Shown here in pieces: positions 26,503-35,965 of a DNA stretch of 64,000 bases. Under the pieces are notes generated by a model. The model did not search any database and was not told the origin of the DNA. It saw only the letters and a program-made list of their open reading frames with translations. Source of the stretch: Pseudovibrio zosterae (GTDB taxonomy: Bacteria > Pseudomonadota > Alphaproteobacteria > Rhizobiales > Stappiaceae); contig NZ_JAWXVZ010000008.1 of assembly GCF_033843645.1 (NCBI RefSeq), forward strand, positions 62,001 through 126,000. Reading direction: 5' to 3'. A program made the translations under genes and the position numbers. Position 1 is the first letter of the stretch; each line of letters begins with the position of its first letter.

Positions 26503-26553
26503 ATGAAAAGGCTGATCTCCGGTTGTGGAAACCCACTCCAGAAACCAGCCTTA
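26503..26553 (-). terminator. terminator-like hairpin between chemoreceptor 1 and the DegP-type gene
   Basis: On the minus strand AAGGCTG pairs with CAGCCTT, with inner pairing TCTGG / CCGGA, followed by TTCATTT. The loop region is long, so the call is moderate. Confidence 0.45.
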
Positions 26554-26579
26554 AATTTGGACGGGCAGGATCTTGGGGC

Positions 26580-28742
26580 CTAGCCGGCCTTCACCTCCTC
26601 AAGATAACCAGAGACCAACTCTGACACGCGATTGGCCCGTTGGTGCAACTGAAGCACGGCCTGCTGAACTTCATCAGCACCCTGCCCCGTCGTCCCGGCC
26701 ATTTCACTCACCTTGTTGATCGCCTGCGCCACCTCGGAGGACCCACCTGTGACCTGCTGAATGTTCAGCGAGATTTCGCCCGTTGTCTTGGCCTGCTCTT
26801 CGATGGCATTGGTCACGGTTCCCGCGACCTCATTCATCTGGGCGATCACCTGAATGACCTCGCGGATTGCCTCAACAGCGTTCTCGGTTTCCGACTGTAC
26901 GGCCTGGATCTGACCGCTGATTTCATGGGTGGCCCGTCCGGTTTGGTTGGCCAGCTCCTTCACCTCAGCGGCAACGACAGCAAACCCTTTGCCAGCCTCG
27001 CCTGCACGGGCGGCCTCAATGGTGGCGTTAAGCGCCAACAGATTGGTTTGCTCGGCGATATCGCTGATAAGAGTGACAACCTCGTTGATGCGGGCAGCCG
27101 CGTTCTGCAAGCCTGTTACCGTCTCCTGCGCATGATGCGCCCGTTGCGCCGCCTCATTGGAAATTTCATTGGACTTGGCAAGATCCCGGTCGATTTCGCC
27201 AACGGTGACGGTCAGTTCTTCGGTGGCCCCTGCTACGGCCTGAAGGCCATGCAGCGACTGATCTGAGGCAGCAGCGGCTGTCTGAGCTTCCGAGGCTGTA
27301 ATCTCGGAGACCTGCGCCATCTGCTGAGCTGATCCCTCCAACTGGCGCAAGGCCTCATTCACATCCCCAATCACCTCGGTCACATTCTGATCAAAGGCGA
27401 GATTGAGCTGCACAAGACGTTCCGCCACCTGTGCCTGACGGAGCTGTTCCGCTTCACGCTCAAGTGTCAGCTCCTTTTCACGGCGCAAGCCATCACGAAA
27501 CGCCGCCACGTTGCCCGCAATCTCTCCGATTTCGTCACCACGCTCGGTGCCGGGAACATCGGTCTCCAAATCGCCTTCACGGATTTTGCTGATGGCTGCT
27601 GACAGACGAGAAAGCGGACGGGTTATGTAGGCAGCGATCCCAAAACCTGCAGCAAGCACCACAACCTGAATGATCAACGCCGACGTCACGATCGAAGTGA
27701 AAACACTCCAGGAGGCCGCGTTGGCTTCATCCAGACTGATTTCAGTCACCACCGCGCCCGGTCTGCCGAAAATATCAATGGCCTCGACGCGATATTGCTT
27801 GCCGCCCTCCTCATGGCGCGCACTCTCAGCCAGCGAAGCCACAACGTCCGTGGGAAGGCCCCCGTACGTGCTCAGCAGTGGTGCGGATTGATCCAGCACC
27901 GGTGTCGAAAGCAGACGGCCTTCCCCATCCAGAAGGTAACTCTGAGCCGTTTCGCCAATGAGCAAGGGCTTGCTTAAAATTTCATCCCAGAAACTCTTGT
28001 TGAGCCGCACCATGACAACGCCGCTCAGCTCCAAACCGCCAAACCCCTCGATATAGACCGGCGTTGCAACAAAGCGACTCGCCTCCCCACCAGCAGGAGC
28101 GTAAGGCGCGACATCAGACACAACCACCTCACCGGCCGGTGCCTCCAGGGCGGCTTGGTAGGTTTCATCCACTGCGGTTGCCTTGATGGCCTCGTCGCTC
28201 ACGTTGGAGAGGAAGTCACCAGACTTGGTCACGGTGTAAAGCGCCAAACCGTTCATGTCGAAGAACAGAATATCGGCGTAGTTGCCGTTCTGCCAACGCT
28301 TCAGAAAGTCCTGATGAATGCCCTCGTGCTTGGAGCCATAAAGACTGTCAGAGCCTTTAAGAACCGCCGCACGCTCATCGGCGCTCTTTGCCAAACCTTG
28401 GTAAGTTGCTTGAATATCTGCGAGATTTCCCGATAGCTCCGCCGCCAACGGCAGCTCTGCGATCAACTGGCCCATGTTCGCGCTTGATGCCATAGCGACA
28501 AGATCGCTCTTGCTGTCATCGATGGCCCGCTGAAGCTGTTCTGCGCTATTGCGCGATGTGAGGGTCATCTGCACATCGGCGCCCGCCTGAATGCCTTGCT
28601 GTGCCTCCTTTTGGGCAAAGTACCCAACACCTGCACTCGCAAGCAAGGCCAAGCCGATCACGCTGACCGGAACCAATACCTTAAGTGATAAGAGCCTTGA
28701 TTGTTTGCCCGTTTCTGGCTGTTCTTTGTGTGTTGGCCGCAC
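26580..28742 (-). CDS. methyl-accepting chemotaxis protein 1
   Basis: The 720-residue receptor has TM1 (about 20-40), a large Cache-like periplasmic sensor containing NYADILFFDMNGLALYTVTK, TM2 (about 345-370), HAMP (about 370-425) and a signalling domain with the hairpin tip EQTNLLALNATIEAARAGEA. No C-terminal NWETF-like CheR tether is present. No ATG fits the start: a GTG at 28742 has GGAGGGG five bases upstream, and the 48 residues before it in the frame are not plausible. It is the paralogue of the next receptor upstream. The ligand is unknown. Confidence 0.9.
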   Translation of the reverse strand: MRPTHKEQPETGKQSRLLSLKVLVPVSVIGLALLASAGVGYFAQKEAQQGIQAGADVQMTLTSRNSAEQLQRAIDDSKSDLVAMASSANMGQLIAELPLAAELSGNLADIQATYQGLAKSADERAAVLKGSDSLYGSKHEGIHQDFLKRWQNGNYADILFFDMNGLALYTVTKSGDFLSNVSDEAIKATAVDETYQAALEAPAGEVVVSDVAPYAPAGGEASRFVATPVYIEGFGGLELSGVVMVRLNKSFWDEILSKPLLIGETAQSYLLDGEGRLLSTPVLDQSAPLLSTYGGLPTDVVASLAESARHEEGGKQYRVEAIDIFGRPGAVVTEISLDEANAASWSVFTSIVTSALIIQVVVLAAGFGIAAYITRPLSRLSAAISKIREGDLETDVPGTERGDEIGEIAGNVAAFRDGLRREKELTLEREAEQLRQAQVAERLVQLNLAFDQNVTEVIGDVNEALRQLEGSAQQMAQVSEITASEAQTAAAASDQSLHGLQAVAGATEELTVTVGEIDRDLAKSNEISNEAAQRAHHAQETVTGLQNAAARINEVVTLISDIAEQTNLLALNATIEAARAGEAGKGFAVVAAEVKELANQTGRATHEISGQIQAVQSETENAVEAIREVIQVIAQMNEVAGTVTNAIEEQAKTTGEISLNIQQVTGGSSEVAQAINKVSEMAGTTGQGADEVQQAVLQLHQRANRVSELVSGYLEEVKAG

Positions 28743-28856
28743 AATCCCCTCCGTAATTTTTCGGGGGCAGTGTACCCATGGAAAAGCTAAACAGAGTGTA
28801 AATGTCGGCCTACCACCTTTGGTGAAAGGAAAGGCACAAATGCACGCTTGATATGC

Positions 28857-28884
28857 AAAACCCGCGCTGGTGGGCGCGGGTTTC
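28857..28884 (-). terminator. terminator after chemoreceptor 2
   Basis: On the minus strand AACCCGCGC-CCACC-AGCGCGGGTT makes a strong stem followed by TTGC, 37 bp past the stop of chemoreceptor 2. Confidence 0.75.
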
Positions 28885-28920
28885 AACTAGATCAAACTCA
28901 AAGCAATCACTGAGGCTTGG

Positions 28921-31119
28921 TCAGGCCACACGGATGTCGTTGAGATAGTCCTCCACAAGACCGCGCAGTGCCTCGGATTGCTCAGTAAGGTTATTGGAGG
29001 CAGAAAGCACATTCTCAGCTTCCGTACCTGTGTCCCCTGCAATTGAGCTTACCTTGGTGATGGACTGCGTTACTTCCATGGAGCCAGCCGTGACCTGCTG
29101 AATGTTGCTTGAGATATCGGTGGCTGTTGCCGCCTGCTCCTCAATCGCACCGGCAATGGCCGTTGAAACCTCGTTGATGGTGCCAATGACCTGAGAGATT
29201 TCCTTGATCGCCATCACAGCCTTTTCGGTTTCAGCCTGTACCGCCTGAATCTGCACACCGATCTCGCCAGTTGCTTGCCCCGTCTGGTTCGCCAGGCCCT
29301 TGACCTCAGCAGCCACAACGGCAAAGCCCTTTCCGGCTTCTCCTGCCCGCGCTGCTTCAATGGTGGCATTCAGTGCCAGAAGGTTGGTCTGATCTGCAAT
29401 GTCATTGATGATCGAAACAACCTCACCGATGCGCTGCGCCGCCTCCAGAAGACCGTTTACAGAGCCTTCCGCATCAACCGCCATTTGCTTTGCTTCGGCA
29501 GATACATCTGCTGAACGGCGAACTTCGCGGTCAATTTCACCGACAGTTGCAGACAACTCTTCGGCAGCTCCAGCAACGGCCTGGAGATTGACCAAGGACT
29601 GCTCGGAAGCAGAGGATACGGTTTGGGCTTCCGCATTGGTACGCTCAGACATGCTCGCCATGGTGCGCGCCGTGGTCTGCAAGGTGCTGCCGGCAGAACT
29701 GACAGAGCCGAGAATCTCTCGTACGCTCTGATCAAACTTCCGCGTCAGCTCTTCCATGTACTGACCACGCTCAATCCGCTCGGCTTGAGAGCGCTTCTGC
29801 TCTTCATCCAGTTCGCGCGCCCGCTTCAGCCCATTACGGAAGTTCTGCACTGCGCGACCAATGTCACCGATCTCATCCTTGCGGCCTGCTTCCTGAACCT
29901 CGATGTCCAACTCCCCTTCCTCGATCTTGCGCAGGGTGCGACCAAGACGAGAGAGCGGCGCGGAGATCTGACGTGCAAACAGGTAGCCAATCACACCAAT
30001 GATCAAGAGAACCACGATGGAACTGATGACAATTGATTGAGCAAGCGCGTACACACCAGCCAGGGACTCAGCCACGGATGCTTCTGCGATCACAGCAGCC
30101 TTGAAGCCCGTCAACGATAGTGGCGCCGCAACAATGAACTTGCCCTGAGCTACCGTTAAGCCTTGGTCAGTTGCGCTGCTTGAAGCGTCAAAACCAGAAA
30201 GCGCCGCCAAAGCTTCTTCCGGCATGGACTGCCTTAGAGCCGTCGGCTCACTTGCCAGTGGCATGTTGGAATAGATTTCGCCTCTGTCGGAGACCAGATA
30301 GGTCTGCCCAGTCTCACCCAAGCCGGTACGGTCTGCCAGAATGGCGTCAAAGAAACCGCTGTCGAGACGGACAACGATGACCCCTTCCCGGCTCGTGCCT
30401 GCCATTCCTTCAATAAAGACAGGGGTGGCAATGAAGAGTGATGGCGTGTCATTCGCCAAGCCATACTGCTGGTAATCGCTTAAGATCACCGTACCATCCT
30501 CGGCTTGTGCAGCCTCGGTGTAAGCACGCCCCAAACCACTGTCCAAAATGGCAGCGTCATCGGCTGTACGGAACAACTCTGCTGATTTTGTTACCGAGTA
30601 GAGGATGTGACCGTCATTGTTAAAGACGAGGATGTCGGCATAGCCGCCATTCTTGAAGCTTGTTACAAAATCGCCGTGAACGCCTGCATGCCGCCAGGAA
30701 TACATGGTCGAATTGCCGTTCCCGGTAATCTCCACGCGTTGATCGAGACTAGACCCATCCGGACGATAGAAAGACAGAACACTGTCGCGGTCTTCGCCGA
30801 TATTTCGATAGGCGGTTTGAAGATCCTTCATCACCGTTTCCATCGCATTGGTCTTTGCCATGCGAAGGATGTCGGCTTCAATCTGCCCCATTCGCAACTC
30901 AAGCAAGTTGCGGCGAGACTCAGCCAAAAGCTCAAGCTCACCCTGTTTGGCCTCAGTCAAAGAAGCCTGTCCGTTGTGATAAGCCAAATAGCCAATCACA
31001 AGACTAGAGACAATTGCCAAACCCACCATGATGATAGGCAACCGAACGCCTATCCGATGAAACATATTTTGGTCTGCGGCCGAAACCCCAGCACCTAAAT
31101 CCGTCGCGCTCTCCCGCAT
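28921..31119 (-). CDS. methyl-accepting chemotaxis protein 2
   Basis: The 732-residue receptor has the same layout as its neighbour: TM1 (about 25-48), Cache-type periplasmic domain with GGYADILVFNNDGHILYSVTK, TM2 (about 365-388), HAMP, and a signalling domain with the tip DQTNLLALNATIEAARAGEA. The shared ADIL.F...G..LY.VTK block shows that the two sensor domains are related, so they probably arose by duplication and now differ in ligand range (inference). No CheR-binding pentapeptide. The ATG at 31119 is chosen; a GTG at 31134 is possible. The 31120-31326 gap upstream shows no gene. Confidence 0.9.
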   Translation of the reverse strand: MRESATDLGAGVSAADQNMFHRIGVRLPIIMVGLAIVSSLVIGYLAYHNGQASLTEAKQGELELLAESRRNLLELRMGQIEADILRMAKTNAMETVMKDLQTAYRNIGEDRDSVLSFYRPDGSSLDQRVEITGNGNSTMYSWRHAGVHGDFVTSFKNGGYADILVFNNDGHILYSVTKSAELFRTADDAAILDSGLGRAYTEAAQAEDGTVILSDYQQYGLANDTPSLFIATPVFIEGMAGTSREGVIVVRLDSGFFDAILADRTGLGETGQTYLVSDRGEIYSNMPLASEPTALRQSMPEEALAALSGFDASSSATDQGLTVAQGKFIVAAPLSLTGFKAAVIAEASVAESLAGVYALAQSIVISSIVVLLIIGVIGYLFARQISAPLSRLGRTLRKIEEGELDIEVQEAGRKDEIGDIGRAVQNFRNGLKRARELDEEQKRSQAERIERGQYMEELTRKFDQSVREILGSVSSAGSTLQTTARTMASMSERTNAEAQTVSSASEQSLVNLQAVAGAAEELSATVGEIDREVRRSADVSAEAKQMAVDAEGSVNGLLEAAQRIGEVVSIINDIADQTNLLALNATIEAARAGEAGKGFAVVAAEVKGLANQTGQATGEIGVQIQAVQAETEKAVMAIKEISQVIGTINEVSTAIAGAIEEQAATATDISSNIQQVTAGSMEVTQSITKVSSIAGDTGTEAENVLSASNNLTEQSEALRGLVEDYLNDIRVA

Positions 31120-31326
31120 TGCAAAATGCCCCACTATTTTTGAAGTATGAAAAAACTAGGGATTGAGGCTTAACCGAAGCTTAAACCCAATGCTAAATCG
31201 TCTAACCAATATTGCGGGAATGCGGCTCTACGCCTTGAAATTACACAGGTATTCAACTTTTACGTGCAAATACGCACTAATCCGAATAAGGCCTTGAACT
31301 GACTTCGGACATCAAAAGCACCAAAC

Positions 31327-31359
31327 AAAAAAGGCGCCTCCACTGGAGACGCCTTTTTT
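31327..31359 (-). terminator. strong terminator after rplQ
   Basis: On the minus strand AAAAAAGGCGTCTCC-AGT-GGAGGCGCCTTTTTT forms a 15-bp stem including one wobble, with the U-tract in the 3' arm. It closes the alpha operon 21 bp past the rplQ stop. Confidence 0.92.
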
Positions 31360-31379
31360 AAATTTATATCGGCAAAGCC

Positions 31380-31805
31380 TTATGCTGCGTTTTCAGCAGC
31401 TTCTTCTGCTTCAACGCGAGCACGGTCTTCAGCGCCGCGTGCTTCAACATCGCGATCGACAAATTCGATCACAGCCATTGGAGCACTGTCACCATGACGG
31501 AAGCCTGCCTTCAGTACGCGGGTGTAACCACCTTCACGTTCCTTGTAGCGCTCTGCCAGAGTGTCGAACAGCTTGCGAACCATTGCAACGTCGCGGATCT
31601 GAGAGATCGCCTGACGACGTGCGTGGAGGTCGCCACGCTTTCCGAGAGTGATGAGTTTATCTGCAATTGGACGCAGCTCTTTTGCCTTCGGAAGCGTCGT
31701 TACAATCTGCTCATGCTTGATGAGCGATGCAGCCATGTTAGCAAACATTGCCTTACGGTGGCTTGACGTCCGATTGAGCTTGCGGCCGGATTTTCCGTGG
31801 CGCAT
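31380..31805 (-). CDS. rplQ: 50S ribosomal protein L17
   Basis: The 141-residue L17 starts MRHGKSGRKLNRTSSHRKAM, the standard N-terminus. It binds 23S rRNA near the peptide exit tunnel. The C-terminal tail is acidic and alanine-rich. The frame is open five codons further upstream, but the ATG at 31805 is the family start. It is the last gene of the ribosomal supercluster, and a strong terminator follows. Confidence 0.97.
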   Translation of the reverse strand: MRHGKSGRKLNRTSSHRKAMFANMAASLIKHEQIVTTLPKAKELRPIADKLITLGKRGDLHARRQAISQIRDVAMVRKLFDTLAERYKEREGGYTRVLKAGFRHGDSAPMAVIEFVDRDVEARGAEDRARVEAEEAAENAA

Positions 31806-31873
31806 GGCCCTCTCCTTCAATTAACTACGCAGCGGTCGCATCGGACCACTTGGGGCCGAGGGCCCCGTTTAGC

Positions 31874-32896
31874 TTAATACTGGTGGTCTTCGTAGCGCTT
31901 AGCCAGCTCGTCGATATTTTCAGGTGGCCAGTTTGCCACTTCCATACCGAGATGCAGACCCATCTGCGCCAGAACTTCTTTGATCTCATTCAGAGACTTA
32001 CGACCGAAGTTCGGTGTGCGAAGCATTTCTGCTTCAGTCTTCTGGATCAGATCACCAATATAGACGATGTTGTCGTTCTTCAGGCAGTTTGCAGAACGTA
32101 CAGACAGTTCCAGTTCATCAACCTTCTTGAGCAGTGCTGGGTTGAACGCCAGTTCTGCAACGGTCTCTTCCTGAACTTCACGAGTTGGCTCTTCAAAGTT
32201 CACGAAGATGGAAAGCTGATCCTGAAGGATACGGGCCGCATAAGCGATCGCATCTTCCGGGACAACGGACCCATCGGTTTCAACGTTCAGGGTGAGCTTG
32301 TCATAGTCGAGAACCTGACCTTCACGGGTGTTCTCTACCTTGTAGCTTACCTTCTTAACTGGTGAATACAGGCTGTCCACCGGGATCAGGCCGATTGGCG
32401 CATCTTCCGGACGGTTTGCAGCTGCAGGAACATAACCCTTACCAGTGTTTGCAGTGAACTCGATGCGAACTTCGGCGCCCTCATCAAGGTTACACAGCAG
32501 CAGGTCAGGGTTCAGAACTTCAACGTCACCAACAGTCTCAATGTCGCCTGCATAAACAGCACCTGGACCCTGCTTGCGCAGAACCATGCGCTTTGGACCT
32601 TCATTGTCCATACGCAGAGCGATTTCCTTGATGTTCAGGATGATGTCGGTGACATCTTCACGAACGCCCGGGATGGAAGAGAACTCATGCAGAACGCCAT
32701 CGATCTGGATCGCAGTCACTGCAGAACCCTGAAGGGAGCTGAGCAGGATGCGGCGCAGAGCGTTACCAAGGGTCAGACCATAGCCACGCTCAAGAGGTTC
32801 TGCAACCACAGAAGCCTTGAAACGCGGGTCGTCGCCAGGGCGTACGTCCAGCTTGGTTGGTTTAATCAGTTCTTGCCAGTTTTTCTGAATTGTCAC
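31874..32896 (-). CDS. rpoA: RNA polymerase alpha subunit
   Basis: The 340-residue alpha subunit dimerises to nucleate RNA polymerase assembly. The N-terminal domain (about 1-235) has PLERGYGLTLGNALRRILLSS. The C-terminal domain (about 250-320) has the helix-hairpin-helix LSVRSANCLKNDNIVYIGDL and PNFGRKSLNEIKEVL that contact UP elements and activators. The start is GTG 32896 with GAGGGG upstream. It sits between rpsK and rplQ as in other proteobacteria, though without rpsD, which is normal for this group. Confidence 0.97.
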   Translation of the reverse strand: MTIQKNWQELIKPTKLDVRPGDDPRFKASVVAEPLERGYGLTLGNALRRILLSSLQGSAVTAIQIDGVLHEFSSIPGVREDVTDIILNIKEIALRMDNEGPKRMVLRKQGPGAVYAGDIETVGDVEVLNPDLLLCNLDEGAEVRIEFTANTGKGYVPAAANRPEDAPIGLIPVDSLYSPVKKVSYKVENTREGQVLDYDKLTLNVETDGSVVPEDAIAYAARILQDQLSIFVNFEEPTREVQEETVAELAFNPALLKKVDELELSVRSANCLKNDNIVYIGDLIQKTEAEMLRTPNFGRKSLNEIKEVLAQMGLHLGMEVANWPPENIDELAKRYEDHQY

Positions 32897-32979
32897 GTTC
32901 TAATCCCCTCGGCTATCTCGTTGGAGCATAAAAGCCCAACTATCCGTTGCCATGGGTTGAAAACATGCCTGACGAAAAG

Positions 32980-33369
32980 TCAGACGCGGCGACGCTTGCG
33001 CGGACGGCAACCGTTGTGAGGGATCGGCGTTACGTCGCGAATGGACGTAATGACGAAACCACCGGCCTGCAACGCACGCAGAGCAGATTCACGACCTGAA
33101 CCAGGACCACGAACTTCGACCTCAAGGGTACGCATGCCGTGTTCGGCTGCCTTGCGACCAGCGTCTTCGGCTGCGACCTGAGCGGCATAAGGGGTAGACT
33201 TACGAGAACCCTTAAAGCCGAGCGCGCCAGCAGACGACCAAGAGATCGCATTGCCCTGAGCATCGGTAATGGTGATCATGGTATTGTTGAACGTAGAGTT
33301 CACATGCGCGATACCGGAAGTGATGTTCTTCCGCTCGCGACGACGCACACGCGTCGAATCCTTAGCCAT
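32980..33369 (-). CDS. rpsK: 30S ribosomal protein S11
   Basis: The 129-residue S11 contains AHVNSTFNNTMITITDAQGN and ends in NGCRPRKRRRV, both typical. It lines the platform of the small subunit near the E site. It lies between rpsM and rpoA. Confidence 0.97.
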   Translation of the reverse strand: MAKDSTRVRRRERKNITSGIAHVNSTFNNTMITITDAQGNAISWSSAGALGFKGSRKSTPYAAQVAAEDAGRKAAEHGMRTLEVEVRGPGSGRESALRALQAGGFVITSIRDVTPIPHNGCRPRKRRRV

Positions 33370-33436
33370 TCTTATTTCCTTTGATATCTACACCGCCGTA
33401 ACAACCGGCGGCTCCACCTGACGAGCGCCGGTGAAA

Positions 33437-33805
33437 TTACTTCTTCTTACCAGCGATCGCCTTCGCAGGACCCTTACGGGTGCGTGCGTTCGTGTGGGTG
33501 CGCTGACCGCGAACCGGCAGGCCACGACGGTGGCGCAGGCCACGGTAGCAACCAAGGTCCATCAGACGCTTGATGTTCATCGCTGTTTCACGACGCAGAT
33601 CACCTTCTACGAGGTAGTCAGCATCGATCGTTTCACGGATCTTCAGGACGTCAGCGTCCGAAAGTTCATTGACGCGAGATGTTGCAGCGATACCGACCTT
33701 GTCGAGAATCTCCTGCGCGAACTTCGGGCCAATACCGTGAATGTACTGCAGCGCAATCAGGGTGCGCTTGTTCGTCGGAATGTTGACGCCAGCAATACGG
33801 GCCAC
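33437..33805 (-). CDS. rpsM: 30S ribosomal protein S13
   Basis: The 122-residue S13 has ARIAGVNIPTNKR at the N-terminus and the C-terminal RGLPVRGQRTHTNARTRKG tail that contacts P-site tRNA. It starts with GTG at 33805 behind GGAGAAG. A terminator-like hairpin lies between adk and this gene, so rpsM may be the first gene of a separately transcribed alpha operon. Confidence 0.97.
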   Translation of the reverse strand: MARIAGVNIPTNKRTLIALQYIHGIGPKFAQEILDKVGIAATSRVNELSDADVLKIRETIDADYLVEGDLRRETAMNIKRLMDLGCYRGLRHRRGLPVRGQRTHTNARTRKGPAKAIAGKKK

Positions 33806-33919
33806 GTTACTTCTCCTTTACGAGGAAACGACCATCGTCCCCTCTCCAAATTTCTGTCCAGCCACTCGCGAACGATATGAATGTAGACAGCAAAAAGTTA
33901 CCCCGGTTTCCCAAGGAAA

Positions 33920-33956
33920 ACCGGCGCAAATCGAAAATTCATCGATGTGCGCCGGT
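33920..33956 (-). terminator. terminator-like hairpin between adk and rpsM
   Basis: On the minus strand ACCGGCGCA pairs with TGCGCCGGT, with an inner ATCGA / TCGAT stem, followed by TTTCC. It lies about 60 bp past the adk stop. It could end spc-operon transcripts or mark an RNA processing site. The spacer up to rpsM (33806-33919) shows no convincing promoter by eye. Confidence 0.6.
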
Positions 33957-34019
33957 CTTTACTGTATTCCAAGTGCCAACGCAAGCGCTGACATGAAATT
34001 CCGCAGATATTAATCCGCG

Positions 34020-34586
34020 TTAAGAAAGAGCTGCATCAATCTGAGATGCGACCTCTTCGACGGAACGCATTCCGTCAACCTTCTTGAGCATGCCGCGCTG
34101 CTCGTAGTAGTCCACGAGCGGAGCGGTTTGTTCATTGTAAACGGCGAGACGCTTCTTCAGCGCCTCAGCGTTGTCATCGGAACGAACCTCGGCACTCTCA
34201 CGAGCACGCTTTTCGATACGTTCCAGAAGGATCTTTTCATCGACGACCAGCTGAACAACGCCTTCAAGCTTGATGGCCTTGTCAGAAAGGATGTCTGCCA
34301 ATGCGTCTGCCTGGGCAATGGTGCGCGGGAAACCATCAAGGATAAACCCATTCGCACAATCAGGTTCTTCGATGCGCTCGGAAATGATCTTGGAGATCAG
34401 ATCGTCAGACACAAGGTCACCGCGATCAAGAACGTCTTTGACCTGAAGGCCAACTTCCGTCCCTGCAGCGACGGCCGCGCGAAGCATGTCACCGGTAGAA
34501 AGCTGGACAATGCCGTGCTTTTCGACCAGACGAGCCGCCTGCGTGCCCTTGCCCGCACCTGGAGGGCCTAACAGAATAAGCCTCAT
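34020..34586 (-). CDS. adk: adenylate kinase
   Basis: The 188-residue enzyme interconverts ATP + AMP and 2 ADP. It has the P-loop GPPGAGKGTQA at residues 7-17, the AMP-binding segment LSTGDMLRAAV, DGFPRTIAQADAL and a short LID (no zinc cysteines), as in short-form bacterial kinases. Its ATG overlaps the secY stop by four bases (ATGA), so it is translationally coupled. Confidence 0.96.
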   Translation of the reverse strand: MRLILLGPPGAGKGTQAARLVEKHGIVQLSTGDMLRAAVAAGTEVGLQVKDVLDRGDLVSDDLISKIISERIEEPDCANGFILDGFPRTIAQADALADILSDKAIKLEGVVQLVVDEKILLERIEKRARESAEVRSDDNAEALKKRLAVYNEQTAPLVDYYEQRGMLKKVDGMRSVEEVASQIDAALS

Positions 34587-35920
34587 TTACGTTTCCCCCT
34601 CAGCTTTGTTTTCTTCACGAGCCCTTCGTACTGATGCGCCAGCAGATGCCCCTGAACCTGTGAAACAGTGTCCATTGTTACGCTAACGACAATCAAGAGG
34701 GAAGTACCACCAAAATAGAATGGAACGCCCGTAGCAGAGATAAGGAACTCTGGAAGCAAACAAACGAGTGTGATGTAAATTGCGCCTACCACAGTGATGC
34801 GTGTCAGAACGTGGTCAATGTATTCTGCGGTTCGCTCCCCCGGACGGATGCCCGGAATGAAGCCGCCATGCTTCTTCAGGTTGTCTGCTGTATCGGACGG
34901 ATTGAAGACAATCGCCGTATAGAAGAAACAGAAGAAGATGATAAGCGCCGCATAAAGCACCATGTAAGCTGGCTGACCATGACCCAGAAGAGCCGTAATG
35001 GTCGTCAGCCACTCGTTGCCACCGGAAGCATCAGCTCCTTGAAAGCTGGAAAGCGTCGCTGGAACGAGAAGAAGAGATGACGCAAAAATTGGAGGAATCA
35101 CACCGGCGGTATTCAGCTTCAGCGGAAGGAATGAGGTATTGCCTTCATAAAGCTTGTTGCCATGCTGCCTTCTTGGATACTGGATCAGGAGGCGCCGTTG
35201 GGCACGTTCCATGAACACGATGATCGCAATAACAACGATGGACAGAATGATAACTGCCAGAATGATTGGAGTTGCAAGCGCGCCCTGACGACCGAGTTCC
35301 AAAGTGGAAGCAATTGCAGAAGGCAGACCCGCAACAATACCCGCAAAGATGATCAGCGAAATACCGTTACCAACGCCACGTGAGGTGATCTGTTCACCCA
35401 GCCACATCAGGAACATGGTACCGCCAACAAGCGTAATCACAGCGGAGATGCGGAAGAACATACCCGGGTCCTGAACCACATTGGCCGCCTCAAGACCAAC
35501 GGAAATACCGTAGGCCTGGAAGGTTGCCAGGATCACCGTACCGTATCGGGTATACTGGTTCATCTTTTTCCGGCCGCTCTCCCCTTCCTTCTTCATTTGC
35601 TCCAAAGAAGGAACAACGGAAGTCATCAACTGAATGATAATGGAAGCAGAGATGTACGGCATGATGCCAAGAGCGAAGATCGCCATACGTTCCACGGCGC
35701 CGCCGGAGAACATATTGAACAGGCCGATGATGCCAGTCTGTGCCTGACCAAAAACCTGTGCAAGCGCTTCTGGATCAATACCGGGAAGCGGTATGTAAGT
35801 ACCGAACCGATACACCAAAAGCGCACCCAGTGTGAACCAAATGCGCTTCTTGAGTTCCTCGGCCTTGGCAAAGGCAGAAAAGTTTAGATTTGAAGCAAGT
35901 TGCTCGGCAGCAGATGCCAT
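34583..35920 (-). CDS. secY: protein translocase channel subunit SecY
   Basis: SecY forms the inner-membrane translocation channel with SecE and SecG. The 445-residue protein has ten hydrophobic segments. It begins with a soluble helix (EELKKRIWFTLGALLVYRFG) and contains the signatures GIMPYISASIIIQLM and LMWLGEQITSRGVGNGISL, and a long cytosolic loop around MERAQRRLLIQYPRR. It lies between rplO and adk. The partner secE is at 62279-62476 in the same supercluster. Confidence 0.97.
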   Translation of the reverse strand: MASAAEQLASNLNFSAFAKAEELKKRIWFTLGALLVYRFGTYIPLPGIDPEALAQVFGQAQTGIIGLFNMFSGGAVERMAIFALGIMPYISASIIIQLMTSVVPSLEQMKKEGESGRKKMNQYTRYGTVILATFQAYGISVGLEAANVVQDPGMFFRISAVITLVGGTMFLMWLGEQITSRGVGNGISLIIFAGIVAGLPSAIASTLELGRQGALATPIILAVIILSIVVIAIIVFMERAQRRLLIQYPRRQHGNKLYEGNTSFLPLKLNTAGVIPPIFASSLLLVPATLSSFQGADASGGNEWLTTITALLGHGQPAYMVLYAALIIFFCFFYTAIVFNPSDTADNLKKHGGFIPGIRPGERTAEYIDHVLTRITVVGAIYITLVCLLPEFLISATGVPFYFGGTSLLIVVSVTMDTVSQVQGHLLAHQYEGLVKKTKLRGKRK

Positions 35921-35965
35921 TCCGCGCTCCGGTCAGTTTGGATACACCAAAAAAAAGAGCAAGGC

